Shown piece by piece: positions 52,216-61,261 of a stretch of DNA of 64,000 nucleotides. The position numbers were made by a program, and so were the translations under genes. A model generated the notes under the pieces. The model was not told the origin of the DNA. It saw only the letters and a program-made list of their open reading frames with translations, and ran no database searches. Within the stretch, counting starts at the first letter, position 1. Each line of letters opens with the position of its first letter. The DNA is from Promicromonospora panici (lineage in GTDB: Bacteria > Actinomycetota > Actinomycetes > Actinomycetales > Cellulomonadaceae): positions 124,001-188,000 of the forward strand of contig NZ_UWYY01000003.1 of NCBI RefSeq assembly GCF_900608595.1, in the 5' to 3' direction.

Positions 52216-53475
52216 CTAGTGCTGGTAGGCGTCGAGCGCCTGAGCGATGGTGCCGGCGATCAGCCCGACCTCGTCCTCGGTGGTGACGAAGGGCGGGCAG
52301 ATCTGCAGTGTGTTGTCGTGGATGACTCGGATCAGGACTCCGGCATCGGTGCAGGCCTCGGCGATCGCGTCCCCGTTGACGCCCTCGTGCAGATGGATGC
52401 CCGCCATGAAACCGGCTCCGGCGCGCACCTCCTCGACGAGCTGGTGGTCGCCCAAGGGCTTGACCGCCTTCTCCAGCACGGTCTCGAGCCGGCCCGCCTG
52501 GTCGACGAGACCCTCCTGGTCGATCACGTCCAGGTTGGCAAGAGCCACGGCGCAGGCCGTGGCATGACCGGAGTACGTCAGTCCGTGACGGAAGATCGGC
52601 GCGTCCGCGCCCTCGAAGAACCGCTCGGAGATGCGTGGTGACACGAGGACCCCGCCCAGGGGGGCGTAGCCGGAGGTGATGCCCTTGGCCATGGTGACCA
52701 TGTCCGGCTGGATGTCCCACCGGTGCGACGCGAACAAGTGGCCGGTCCGGCCGAATCCCGTGATCACCTCGTCGGCGATGAGCAGGATGTCGTGGCTCCG
52801 GCAGAGGTCCTGCAGCCCCTGGAGGTAGCCCTCGGCGGGACCGATGACGCCCCCGGTACCGATGACCGGCTCGGCGATGATCGCGGCGATGTTTTCCGGG
52901 CCGAGCTCGGCGACCGACCGGCGCACCGCCGCGATGTCGTTGGTGGCGACCCGCGCGGTGTCCGGGACCAGCGAAGGAGTGCCGTAGCCGTCGCGGTTGT
53001 ACTGCAGGCCCGCCACACTGGTGCCGTAGGCGTGGAGACCGTGGTAGGCGCCGACGCGGCTGAGGATCATCCTCTTCTCGGGACGGTCCTCGAGCTGCCA
53101 GTGCCTACGGGCCAGCTTGCAGGCCAGGTCGACCGAATCGGAGCCGCCACTGGTCAGCATGACCTTGGCATCCGGCACCGGCCCGATCTCGGCGAGGCGG
53201 TCAGCGAGGCGGAGGGCCGGCTCGTTCGCGAACCGACCGAACGTGTGATAGGTCTCCAGCTTTCGCATCTGGCGATACGCGACATCGGCGAGACGAGCCC
53301 GTCCGTGGCCGATGTTCGCGTGCCACAGGCTCGCGGTGGCGTCAAGAAGCCGCTGCCCCGTGGAACTGATCAGCCATGCACCGACACCGCCCCTCAGCAC
53401 GAGGCGCTTGGCCTGCGCGGTCGGCATATGGGCCTGCGGGTTCCAGAGCGCGTCGCCGAGCTGTCTTCTGGTCAT
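52216..53475 (-). CDS. Class III omega-aminotransferase
   Basis: 419 residues, ATG 53475 with no visible Shine-Dalgarno. PLP fold: LLDATASLWHANIGHG, TSGGSDSVDLACKLAR, LIADEVITGFGRTG with the cofactor Asp, and MAKGITSGYAPLG with the PLP Lys. Related to omega-amino acid:pyruvate transaminases. Pairing with alanine dehydrogenase points to pyruvate as amino acceptor. First gene of the six-gene operon, divergent from the GntR gene across a palindromic operator. Confidence 0.9.
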   Translation of the reverse strand: MTRRQLGDALWNPQAHMPTAQAKRLVLRGGVGAWLISSTGQRLLDATASLWHANIGHGRARLADVAYRQMRKLETYHTFGRFANEPALRLADRLAEIGPVPDAKVMLTSGGSDSVDLACKLARRHWQLEDRPEKRMILSRVGAYHGLHAYGTSVAGLQYNRDGYGTPSLVPDTARVATNDIAAVRRSVAELGPENIAAIIAEPVIGTGGVIGPAEGYLQGLQDLCRSHDILLIADEVITGFGRTGHLFASHRWDIQPDMVTMAKGITSGYAPLGGVLVSPRISERFFEGADAPIFRHGLTYSGHATACAVALANLDVIDQEGLVDQAGRLETVLEKAVKPLGDHQLVEEVRAGAGFMAGIHLHEGVNGDAIAEACTDAGVLIRVIHDNTLQICPPFVTTEDEVGLIAGTIAQALDAYQH

Positions 53476-53480
53476 GTGTG

Positions 53481-53497
53481 CAACTGTAGTACAGTTG
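53481..53497. promoter_or_regulatory. GntR-type operator palindrome
   Basis: CAACTGTAGTACAGTTG, perfect 8-bp arms about a central base, 5 bp from the aminotransferase ATG and 7 bp from the first possible gntR start. Occupation would block both divergent genes. Confidence 0.75.
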
Positions 53498-53504
53498 AGC
53501 TGTA

Positions 53505-54212
53505 GTGCACAAGCATTTCCAGCCGACTATCCTTCATGGCATGTCAGCACTCGAAGGTCTGGTGGTACAGCGGTCCACGGCCGCTCAGCAGTTGGCCGCG
53601 GGCCTTGCCTCGCGGATCGTCGCCGGTGCGTTCGCGCCGGGGGACCGGCTGCGTGAGAGCGCGATAGCGACAGAGCTGGGCGTCGCCCGCAACACCGTGC
53701 GGGAGGCGGTCCGGATCCTGGAGCAGAGCGGGCTCGTGCATTACGAGGTAAACCGGGGCGCCGTCGTCATCTCACCGACGCCGGAGAAGGTCAACGCCCT
53801 CTACACCGCGCGGGAGGTGCTGGAGACCGCGGCCGTCGCCCGTCCCGCGGGAGAGTCTGACCTGGCGGCACTGAGAACCGCGTACGACGAGCTCGTCGAG
53901 GCGGCGGCCTCGCGCGACGCGCTTCGCATCGTCGACCTGGACCTGGCGTTCCACTCCGCGATCGTCACGACTCTGGGCAGTACCCGGCTCGACGAGTTCT
54001 ACGCAGAGCTCATGGTCGAGCTGCGCTTCTACCTGACAGTGCTGTCGCTGGAGGACCGGGAGTTCGAGCACCCCGACGACATCCTTGCTGAGCACCGCGT
54101 GATCCTCCACGCCATCGAGGCCGGCGACACCGCCACCGCGGTGCAGCACGTGCGCAGCCACATCAAGACCAATGCCCGGCGGGTCATCGAGATCCTGAAC
54201 GGTCGCGACTGA
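53505..54212 (+). CDS. GntR/FadR family regulator
   Basis: 235 residues from GTG 53505, or 223 from ATG 53541; neither has a clear ribosome binding site. Winged HTH: LAAGLASRIVAGAFAPGDRL, ELGVARNTVREAVRILEQSG. FCD ligand domain with D-x3-H in VDLDLAFHSAI and a later EHRVIL. Likely represses the aminotransferase operon and itself, relieved by an amino-acid metabolite. Confidence 0.9.
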   Translation: MHKHFQPTILHGMSALEGLVVQRSTAAQQLAAGLASRIVAGAFAPGDRLRESAIATELGVARNTVREAVRILEQSGLVHYEVNRGAVVISPTPEKVNALYTAREVLETAAVARPAGESDLAALRTAYDELVEAAASRDALRIVDLDLAFHSAIVTTLGSTRLDEFYAELMVELRFYLTVLSLEDREFEHPDDILAEHRVILHAIEAGDTATAVQHVRSHIKTNARRVIEILNGRD

Positions 54213-54250
54213 GATCCGATCACGAGATCTGGTTGCGGGCGGAATACGGG

Positions 54251-54288
54251 AGGTGCTCGCCCGGCCGACTGCAGCGAGGCGAGCACCT
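54251..54288. terminator. Bidirectional terminator
   Basis: AGGTGCTCGCC/GGCGAGCACCT, perfect 11-bp arms with a 16-nt loop, between the convergent gntR and FAD-oxidase genes. Confidence 0.8.
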
Positions 54289-54339
54289 GGTCAGATCGTC
54301 GAGGTGACGGAGCCCGGGGTGAACCACCGTGTCACCCGG

Positions 54340-55482
54340 TCAGCCGGCAGAGGTGAACCGTTCGGGACGAAGGAAGTCCAGTCCGTCCACGAGCGGGCCC
54401 AAGCCCAGGGATTCTGCGGCGGCAATGGCACCGAGCGCGGATGACATCTTGAAGCCGGCGCCGGAGAACCCGGTGGCGCAGTAGACGCGTTCGCTGCCGG
54501 GAACCGGCCCCAGCAGTCCGATGGAGTCCGACGTGTAGAGATCGGGGTAGGCGTCGGACCGGACGATCTCGGGGATCAGGCCGGGGAAGAAATCCTGGGC
54601 GGTGTCCACCGACTCCACGACCTCAGCAGGCGTGAGCTCACGAGCGACCGTGTCGCCGTCCGCCACTGTTGCTCCGCGTCCGTCCAGAGTCGCCTTCACC
54701 GTCGAACCGTCGATAGTCGGGGCCCCATACATGGAACGGTCGCCGGTGATCCGGATGAAGATCGGGAAGGCATTCGGAACGAACTGCTCGGGGTCGCGGG
54801 CGGCGAACCACGTCAAGAAGATCCGCTTCCGGAGGACCTGCCGCTGGAGGTGGGCAGGCAGCAAAGGGCCGGACCCGGAGCCGGACGCCACGATCACCCG
54901 GTCGAACGTCCAGCTCTCGTCGTCCGTCGAGACGCGCACCCCGTCGGAAAGCTCCCGGACCTCGCGGACACGTGCGTCCTTCACGACCTGCGCACCGTTC
55001 TGGCGCGCAACGTCGATGGCAGAGAGCACTGCCCGATCGGTCCGCAGGACACCCGCTCGAGCGTCGAGGACACCGCACTCTCCGGGCGACAGGCGGTGCT
55101 GAGGGTAACAGCTCGCCATCTCGGCATGGTCCAGGATCTGGTAGGGCGCCCCGGTGCGCTTGATCGAGTCGAGCAGCGCTGGGATGTAGGGCCCGTCGGT
55201 CTCACCGATCGACAGCCCCCCGCACCGGACGAGGATCTCCTGTCCGGACTCCTCCTCGAGCGCCCGCCAGCGGCGCTCGGCGAGCTGGAGCAGGGGATAG
55301 AGGTTGTGCTCGCCTCGGTAGGTCATCCGGAAGAGCCGGGTGTCTCCACCCACAGCGCTGCGTGGGTGCGCCGGCGACACCGCCTCGAAGCCGACCGCGG
55401 GGACGCCCAGCTTCGAGGCCTGCCACAGCGCCATGCTGCCGACACTTCCGACGCCGACGACTGCGAGCGGACCGTCCGACAT
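54340..55482 (-). CDS. FAD-dependent amine oxidase (sarcosine/N-methyltryptophan oxidase type)
   Basis: 380 residues; ATG 55482 overlaps the ABC ATPase stop. DAO/MSOX fold: FAD motif VVGVGSVGSMALWQ at residues 8-21, SAVGGDTRLFRMTY near the substrate site, a VIVASGSGSG strand, and the C-terminal GFSGAGFKMSSALG. Members oxidise secondary amines such as sarcosine or N-methyl amino acids to an aldehyde and the free amino acid with H2O2. Co-transcribed with a polar amino-acid importer, so the substrate is probably the imported amino acid derivative. Confidence 0.85.
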   Translation of the reverse strand: MSDGPLAVVGVGSVGSMALWQASKLGVPAVGFEAVSPAHPRSAVGGDTRLFRMTYRGEHNLYPLLQLAERRWRALEEESGQEILVRCGGLSIGETDGPYIPALLDSIKRTGAPYQILDHAEMASCYPQHRLSPGECGVLDARAGVLRTDRAVLSAIDVARQNGAQVVKDARVREVRELSDGVRVSTDDESWTFDRVIVASGSGSGPLLPAHLQRQVLRKRIFLTWFAARDPEQFVPNAFPIFIRITGDRSMYGAPTIDGSTVKATLDGRGATVADGDTVARELTPAEVVESVDTAQDFFPGLIPEIVRSDAYPDLYTSDSIGLLGPVPGSERVYCATGFSGAGFKMSSALGAIAAAESLGLGPLVDGLDFLRPERFTSAG

Positions 55483-56249
55483 CACAGCACCTTTTCCAGG
55501 AACTTCTGCGTCCGGGCTTCTGTGGGGTTGCCCAGCACCGCCGTGGGTGGTCCCTGCTCCACGACCAGGCCGCCGTCCATGAACAGCACGGTGTCGGCCA
55601 CCTCCTTGGCGAAGCCCATCTCGTGAGTGGCCACGAGCATGGTCATTCCCCGCTCGGCCAGGCCCTTCATGACCGCGAGGACCTCCCCTACCCGCTCCGG
55701 GTCCAAGGCGCTGGTGGGCTCGTCGAAGAGCATCACGCTCGGGTCCATCGCGAGGGCACGGGCGATCGCGACACGCTGCTTCTGGCCGCCGGAGAGCTGC
55801 CACGGGTAGTGGTCGCCGTGCCCGGCCAGGCCGACGTCCGCCAGCAGCGAGTCCGCTCGTGAGGCCGCCGCCTTCTTGGCGACGCCCTTGACCAGCACCG
55901 GGCCGGCCATCACGTTCTCCCGCGCGGTCATGTTGGGGAACAGGTTGAACTGCTGGAAGACCATGCCGATCCGCGTGCGCTGCATCGCCATCTCCTTGCG
56001 GCTGAGCGCGCGGTAGGCGGTGTCGGTCTCGACGAACCCGAGGTCCTCGCCGTTCACCCTGAGGATGCCGCGGTCGACCTCCTCGAGCCCGTCGATGCAG
56101 CGGAGCAGCGTGGACTTGCCCGACCCGCTGGGGCCGATGATGCAGACGATCTCGCCGGACCTGACGTCCAGGTCGATGCTGCCCAGCACCACCCGGTCGC
56201 CGTAGCACTTGCGCAGCCGGCGGGCGTAGACGGTTCCGTCGCCGTTCAT
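55482..56249 (-). CDS. Polar amino-acid ABC transporter ATPase
   Basis: 255 residues. Walker [10 protein letters not shown] (39-47), Q-loop [11 protein letters not shown], signature [15 protein letters not shown], Walker [14 protein letters not shown] and switch His in [10 protein letters not shown]. Typical GlnQ/HisP member. Its ATG overlaps the permease stop by 4 bp. Energises uptake through the adjoining permease. Confidence 0.95.
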   Translation of the reverse strand: MNGDGTVYARRLRKCYGDRVVLGSIDLDVRSGEIVCIIGPSGSGKSTLLRCIDGLEEVDRGILRVNGEDLGFVETDTAYRALSRKEMAMQRTRIGMVFQQFNLFPNMTARENVMAGPVLVKGVAKKAAASRADSLLADVGLAGHGDHYPWQLSGGQKQRVAIARALAMDPSVMLFDEPTSALDPERVGEVLAVMKGLAERGMTMLVATHEMGFAKEVADTVLFMDGGLVVEQGPPTAVLGNPTEARTQKFLEKVL

Positions 56250-57184
56250 CGGGCCTCACCATCCATCGGAACAGGGTCGACCGGCGCCTCGCGGCTCACC
56301 CGAGATCGCACCAGCGAGTACCTCTTCTCGATCAAGGACTGGGGGTAGCTGAGGGCCAGCGTCATGATCAGGTACCACAGACAGGCCACGATCAGCAGCG
56401 GGATGGTCTGGTAGGTGCGCGCGTAGATCAGCTGGGTGCTCTGCAGCAGCTCGGCCACACCCAGCACGCTGACCAGCGACGTCTCCTTGAACATACCGAT
56501 CATCTGATTACCGGTCGCCGGGACGACGGTGGGCATCGCCTGCGGGATGATCACCCGGAACAGCTTCTTCCGGGAGCTCATCCCGAGCGAGTCGGCCGCC
56601 TCGATCTGGCCCTTGTCCACCGACGCGAAGCCGCCGCGGATGATCTCCGCGAGATAGGCCGCCTCGTTGAGCGACAGGCCGATGATCGCCGCGGTGGTCG
56701 CGCTCATCAGCACGTTCACGTCGACCGCGTGCGAGATGCCGGTGAATGGGATCCCGACCGCGATGTTCGGGTACAGCGCCGCGATGTTGAACCAGAAGAT
56801 CAGCTGGACGAGCACCGGGGTCCCCCGGAAGAAGGTGATGTAGCCCGACGCCAGGAGCTGAACCGGGCGCACGGTCGAGGCCCGCATCACGGCGATGACC
56901 ATGCCCAGGATGCCCCCGAAGAGCATCGCGAGGATCGTCAGTACGATCGTCAGCCGTAGGCCTTCCAGGATCGTCGGAGCCGTGAAGTACTGGCCCACCA
57001 CGTTCCACTGGTAGTTCTCGTTCGTGACCAGCGTGTGCGCCAGCCCTCCGGCCACCAGCACGCAGACCGCCCAGGCCGCGTACTCGAGCGGACCGCGCCG
57101 GTACAGCCGCGGCTTGTCAGTGGCATCCATTGCCTTCGCCTCCTCAGTTCGGTCGCGTTCGACCAGGCCGGTATCTGGTGCCAT
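56246..57184 (-). CDS. Polar amino-acid ABC transporter permease
   Basis: 312 residues, ATG 57184 (a second ATG at 57130 is possible). HisMQ-type: N-terminal cytoplasmic tail, about five helices ([20 protein letters not shown]), [11 protein letters not shown] and the EAA loop [20 protein letters not shown]. Four nucleotides follow the binding-protein stop. Probably forms a homodimeric channel, since only one permease is encoded. Confidence 0.93.
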   Translation of the reverse strand: MAPDTGLVERDRTEEAKAMDATDKPRLYRRGPLEYAAWAVCVLVAGGLAHTLVTNENYQWNVVGQYFTAPTILEGLRLTIVLTILAMLFGGILGMVIAVMRASTVRPVQLLASGYITFFRGTPVLVQLIFWFNIAALYPNIAVGIPFTGISHAVDVNVLMSATTAAIIGLSLNEAAYLAEIIRGGFASVDKGQIEAADSLGMSSRKKLFRVIIPQAMPTVVPATGNQMIGMFKETSLVSVLGVAELLQSTQLIYARTYQTIPLLIVACLWYLIMTLALSYPQSLIEKRYSLVRSRVSREAPVDPVPMDGEAR

Positions 57185-57188
57185 CGGC

Positions 57189-58121
57189 CTAGCTCACAAC
57201 TTTCGAGGTGGGAATGGCCCCCGAGCCGAGGCCCCACCGGTCCAGTGCCGCCTGGTACGCCCCGTTGTCGATCAGCTCCTGCATCGCGGCATGCAACGCC
57301 GGCGTGAGTGGGGAGTCCTTGGGGAGGCCGAGAGCGACGATGTCGTCGCCCTCCTTCTTCTGGTACTGCGGCGAGAGCAGCTCGAACGCCTGCGGCTGCT
57401 GCTTCGCTGCCCAGGCCAGCTGCGAGGTGTCGGCGAAGACACCGTCGATCCGCTTCGAGGCCAGCTGCGTGAGCGCACCCTGGGCGTTCGGCAGGACGAC
57501 TGTGCTGACGGGAGCCTCGCCGCCGGCCTCACACTCCTCGGAGATCTCGGGCAGGTACTTCTCCTGTTGCGTGCTACCGGTCATCACCGCGATCTTCTTC
57601 CCACACATGGACTCGTCGGCGAGGTTCAGACCCTCGGGGTTGCCCTTCGCCGCGATGAGCGACGATCCGGCGTTCCAGTAGGTGATCATGTCCAGGACCT
57701 TGAGCCGGTCCGGGGTCGGGGTCATGTTCGTCGCGGTGAAGTCGTAGCGGTGAGCGGCGATGCCAGGGATCACTCCGTCCCAGGTCACGTTCTCGACCTT
57801 GACCTCGAGCCCGAGCGTCTCACCAAGAAGCTGGGCGACGTCGACGTTGTAGCCCACCGGCGTCTTGTTGTCGTCCGCAAGGAATGAAGTGGGCGGGTAG
57901 TGCAGGTCCGCGGCCATGGTGATCGTGCCGCCCTCCTGCAGGTCGGCCGGCAACAACTTGATCGCCTCTTGGCTGGGCTGCACCTCCGGCAGCTCCGCGG
58001 TGGCGGTGGTGTCGGCGTCCGGAGCCGCCTGGGTGGCGGTCGTGGCGCTGCACCCGGTGGCCGACACCAGCAGCACGGCTCCGAGGGCGGACGCTACGAG
58101 CTTGCCTCGTTGCACTCTCAT
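57189..58121 (-). CDS. Amino-acid-binding lipoprotein
   Basis: 310 residues from ATG 58121 (AAGGGA about 9 nt upstream). Lipobox VSATGC near residue 24. SBP family 3: ADLHYPPTSFLADDNKTPVG, YNVDVAQLLGETLGLEV, MTPTPDRLKVLD and IAVMTGSTQQEKYL. First gene of the operon binding protein, permease, ATPase, FAD oxidase. A GATTGTCGAC element 57 bp upstream is shared with the HAD gene promoter. Confidence 0.93.
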   Translation of the reverse strand: MRVQRGKLVASALGAVLLVSATGCSATTATQAAPDADTTATAELPEVQPSQEAIKLLPADLQEGGTITMAADLHYPPTSFLADDNKTPVGYNVDVAQLLGETLGLEVKVENVTWDGVIPGIAAHRYDFTATNMTPTPDRLKVLDMITYWNAGSSLIAAKGNPEGLNLADESMCGKKIAVMTGSTQQEKYLPEISEECEAGGEAPVSTVVLPNAQGALTQLASKRIDGVFADTSQLAWAAKQQPQAFELLSPQYQKKEGDDIVALGLPKDSPLTPALHAAMQELIDNGAYQAALDRWGLGSGAIPTSKVVS

Positions 58122-58177
58122 GGTTCGTTCCCTTCCAACGGTTGTGTGACGGAGGCAATACAAGCACGCTGATAGAC

Positions 58178-58187
58178 GATTGTCGAC
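58178..58187. promoter_or_regulatory. GntR-type operator half, copy 1
   Basis: GATTGTCGAC, 57 bp upstream of the binding-protein start; reverse complement of the element at 59182-59191. Confidence 0.55.
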
Positions 58188-58241
58188 ACTCGTCCGTAAA
58201 CAATGTGTTTCAGGAGACGGCCGACAATCCTGAGCGAGAAA

Positions 58242-58303
58242 GACGACGCCCGCCCCCGGGAACCGGCAGCGACGGCTGCGGTTCCCGATGGGCGGGCGTC
58301 GTC
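58242..58303 (-). terminator. Long terminator hairpin of gntR
   Basis: GACGACGCCCGCCC/GGGCGGGCGTCGTC perfect 14-bp outer arms, GGGAACCG/CGGTTCCC inner arms and a further CAGC/GCTG; insulates gntR from the importer promoter to its left. Confidence 0.85.
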
Positions 58304-58357
58304 CTGGACGCTCGCGCGAACGTCACCCCACGCGGTTCGGTGGGCGTCGGCGTGCGA

Positions 58358-59074
58358 TCAGTGGAGCCGGCCGGGCTTTCCGTTGGTCCCGGCCTGGGAC
58401 TGCGGTGCCGTGAGGTGGCTCGCGGCCACCGTCAGGTGGTCGCTGATCGCCTTCAGGAGCGCCTCTCGCTCCCCGGCCGCCAGTGCGTCGATGAGGACGC
58501 CGTGCTCGTCGACGAGCTCGTCACCGGACGGGACTGCGATCTCAAGCCTGTTGATGCAAGCAAGGGCCTGAGCCGAGAGGATGGAGTAGGCGTCGGCCAG
58601 GCGCGAGTTGCCGGCGGCGGTGACCAATGCGGTGTGAAAATCCAGGTCAGCGGCCGAGATCTTACGGTGAGCGCCATGCCTCACCGCCACGCTCAGCTTG
58701 TCCAGGCTTACCCGCAGGGCGTCCGCGGCACGGGCTCTGGCGCCCGGCCCGCCGTCGATGATCCGGCTGGCGGCGTGACACTCGATCGCGCAGCGCGCGT
58801 CGTAAATCTCCCAGATGTCGGACGCAGTGAAGGTCACCACCGAGACGCCGCGGTTGCGTGAGGCGACGAGCAACTTCTGCTGGACGAGCTGCTGGAGCGC
58901 CTCGCGCACCGGGGCGCGGGACACGTCGAGCAACTCGGCGATCCGAGTTTCGGCGAGCTGCTCGCCGGGCCTGAGCTGCCCCTCGATGATCATCTGCCGC
59001 AGATCTTCGCTGATGCGATCAGAGGTCGACTTCCGTTCGAGCGTCTTCAGCTTACTCAGACCGGACACCGCCAC
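58358..59074 (-). CDS. GntR/FadR family regulator
   Basis: 238 residues from GTG 59074, chosen for GGGGAG upstream; a TTG at 59158 would add 28 residues without support. HTH: SEDLRQMIIEGQLRPGEQLA, ELLDVSRAPVREALQQLVQQ. FCD domain with D-x3-H in SAADLDFHTAL and VDEHGVLIDAL. Lies between the importer/oxidase operon and the HAD/FAD/ALDH operon, each with a GATTGTCGAC element, so it probably controls both. Confidence 0.9.
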   Translation of the reverse strand: MAVSGLSKLKTLERKSTSDRISEDLRQMIIEGQLRPGEQLAETRIAELLDVSRAPVREALQQLVQQKLLVASRNRGVSVVTFTASDIWEIYDARCAIECHAASRIIDGGPGARARAADALRVSLDKLSVAVRHGAHRKISAADLDFHTALVTAAGNSRLADAYSILSAQALACINRLEIAVPSGDELVDEHGVLIDALAAGEREALLKAISDHLTVAASHLTAPQSQAGTNGKPGRLH

Positions 59075-59181
59075 GATCGACTCCCCTTCGGTCACCCCCG
59101 GCACCCCTGGTTGGCCACCGGCACCCTGTCTCTTGCATTCTCCGGCATCCAAAGACAACTGTCAACGGCATGCTGGCGACG

Positions 59182-59191
59182 GTCGACAATC
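59182..59191. promoter_or_regulatory. GntR-type operator half, copy 2
   Basis: GTCGACAATC, 81 bp before the HAD gene start; inverted copy of 58178-58187. A nearby GACAACTGTCAAC (59153-59165) may be a second part. Confidence 0.55.
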
Positions 59192-59271
59192 TGCAGTCGT
59201 GTGCGCTATGTTCGCCGAGCGCCTCAAGTCGGCGCCTACAGAACCGCTACGCACACCGATGGGAACGAACG

Positions 59272-59946
59272 ATGTCGACCTCAATCCCCACCCCGAAGTA
59301 CGTGTCCTTCGACTGCTACGGCACGCTGATCTCGTTCGAGATCGCCACCACCACCCGTCGCCTGGTCGGCGACCGCGTGGCCGAGGACCAGTTCGAAGCC
59401 TTCCTCGCCGACTTCCGCAAGTACCGTTACGACCAGGTCTGCGGCGACTACTACGCCTACGACCAGGTCCTGCACGACGCCTATGCGCGGACCTGCAACA
59501 AGTGGGGGCTCGAGGTCGCCGAGGACGCGGGCAAGCAGCTGGCCACTGCCGTGCTCTCCTGGGGACCGCACGAGGACGTCCCCGGGCCGCTGAAGAAGCT
59601 GGGCGACAACTTCGCCCTCGTGATCCTGTCCAACGCCGACACGAAGTACCTCGACGTCTCCGTCCCCAAGCTGGGGGCGGACTTCCACGCCGTCTACACG
59701 GCGGAGCAGGCCGGCTTCTACAAGCCGCGCTACCAGGCGTTCGAGTACATGCTCGACCAGCTCGGCGCCAAGCCGGAGGAATTCCTCCACGTCTCCTCGC
59801 ACGTGCGCTACGACCTGATGCCCGCCGACGACCTCGGGTTCACGAACAAGGTCTACCTCGACCGTGGCTACGACGTTCAGAGCCCGGCCTACAACTACAC
59901 CACCGTGAAGTCCCTGGACGAGCTCAACTCGCTCCTCGGCATCTGA
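59272..59946 (+). CDS. HAD hydrolase, type II 2-haloacid dehalogenase-like
   Basis: 224 residues from ATG 59272. HAD motif I SFDCYGTL with nucleophile Asp, motif II VILSNAD, Lys in FYKPRYQAF, and motif IV SSHVRYDLMPADDLG. Type II dehalogenases and phosphatases share this pattern; the conserved FDCYGTLI favours the dehalogenase-like branch. First gene of a plus-strand operon with a FAD oxidoreductase and an ALDH, where it might act on a phosphorylated or halogenated side product. Substrate unknown. Confidence 0.82.
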   Translation: MSTSIPTPKYVSFDCYGTLISFEIATTTRRLVGDRVAEDQFEAFLADFRKYRYDQVCGDYYAYDQVLHDAYARTCNKWGLEVAEDAGKQLATAVLSWGPHEDVPGPLKKLGDNFALVILSNADTKYLDVSVPKLGADFHAVYTAEQAGFYKPRYQAFEYMLDQLGAKPEEFLHVSSHVRYDLMPADDLGFTNKVYLDRGYDVQSPAYNYTTVKSLDELNSLLGI

Positions 59947-59969
59947 CCCGGCGCACCTCAGGAGGAACT

Positions 59970-61247
59970 GTGAAGCTCACGCCCTACTGGCTCGATACCG
60001 CGACGCCGTCCGGTGACTACCGCCGGACCCCCGTGCCCGAGCGTGCCGACATCGCCATCGTCGGCGCCGGCTTCACCGGCCTGACCGCCGCCCTCGAGGC
60101 CGCACAGCACGGCGCGTCCGTGGTGGTGCTGGACTCGCACACGGTTGGCTGGGGCGCCTCCGGTCGCAACGGCGGCATGGCTACCACGGGTCTGGCGATC
60201 GGGCTCGGCAAGGCCATCAAGCGCTACGGCCAGGCCCGAGCCCTCGAGATGTTCTCGGAGTACAACCGTGCCATCGACTCGATCGAGGAACTGGTGAAGG
60301 AGCACTCGATCGACTGCGACTTCCAGCGCACCGGCAAGTTGACGCTTGCCATGAACGCCAAGCAGGTCGGCCAGATGCGCCAGACGCAGGAGACGCTGGC
60401 GACGCTCGCGGACTACTCCGTGAACGTCGTCGACAAGGAGGACCTCCACAGCGAGATCGGCACCGACTTCTACGCCGGCGGCATGGTGGACCCGCTAGGA
60501 GCCGGGGTCCATGTCGGCAAGTTCGCACACGGCCTCGCCGGGGCAGGCACCCGGGCAGGGGTCACGATCTGTGAGAACGCCCAGGTCACCGAGCTGGCCC
60601 CCCGTCCCGGCGGGGGGCACGCGGTCCGCACATCCCGCGGCGTGATCGACGTCGACCGGGTCCTGGTCGCCACCAGCGGCTACACCGGGACGCTGACGCC
60701 GTGGCTGCAGCGGCGGACCATCCCGGTCGGCAGCTTCATCATCGTGACGGAGCCTCTGCCGCTCGAGACGGTCCAGCAGATCCTGCCCCGCAACCGGCAG
60801 GCCGCCGACAACAAGATGCTCACGTACTACTTCCGCATCACGCCGGACAACCGGCTGCTCTTCGGGGGCCGCGCCCGGTTCGCGCTGTCCAGCCCGGACT
60901 CCGACCTCAAGAGCGCCGAGATCCTCAAGCGCGCGATGAGCACGGTCTTTCCCTACCTCTCCTCGGCGCGCGTCGACTACACCTGGGGCGGGCTCGTGGA
61001 CCTCACCATGGACCAGATGGTGCACGCCGGGGAGCGCAACGGGGTGCACTACTCGCTCGGCTACAGCGGGCACGGGGTCCAGATGGCGACCTACATGGGC
61101 AAGCAGATGGCGCTCTCCATGCTCGGAAAGTCGTCCCGGAACCTCTGGGAGCACCTTCCGAACCCCGCCGTTCCCGGCCACTTCGGACCGCCTTGGTTCC
61201 TTCCGATCATTGGCGGTTACGCCAAGGTCGTCGACCGGTTCAGCTGA
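59970..61247 (+). CDS. FAD-dependent oxidoreductase (PuuB/OrdL-like)
   Basis: 425 residues from GTG 59970 (AGGAGG 4-5 nt upstream). DAO fold: FAD motif IAIVGAGFTGLTAALEAAQ near residue 29, VGWGASGRNGGM typical of gamma-glutamylputrescine oxidases, a VLVATSGYTG strand and the C-terminal GYSGHGVQMATYMGK. The family oxidises primary or secondary amines to aldehydes. The following ALDH would oxidise that aldehyde, as in putrescine degradation, but puuA/puuD homologues are not seen. Confidence 0.88.
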   Translation: MKLTPYWLDTATPSGDYRRTPVPERADIAIVGAGFTGLTAALEAAQHGASVVVLDSHTVGWGASGRNGGMATTGLAIGLGKAIKRYGQARALEMFSEYNRAIDSIEELVKEHSIDCDFQRTGKLTLAMNAKQVGQMRQTQETLATLADYSVNVVDKEDLHSEIGTDFYAGGMVDPLGAGVHVGKFAHGLAGAGTRAGVTICENAQVTELAPRPGGGHAVRTSRGVIDVDRVLVATSGYTGTLTPWLQRRTIPVGSFIIVTEPLPLETVQQILPRNRQAADNKMLTYYFRITPDNRLLFGGRARFALSSPDSDLKSAEILKRAMSTVFPYLSSARVDYTWGGLVDLTMDQMVHAGERNGVHYSLGYSGHGVQMATYMGKQMALSMLGKSSRNLWEHLPNPAVPGHFGPPWFLPIIGGYAKVVDRFS

Positions 61248-61261
61248 CGAGGAGTCCAGAC

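Noticed and set aside
54340..56262. Single 640-codon fusion of ABC ATPase region and FAD oxidase
   Set aside because: The ATPase lies in another frame (55482-56249); the oxidase starts at its own ATG 55482.
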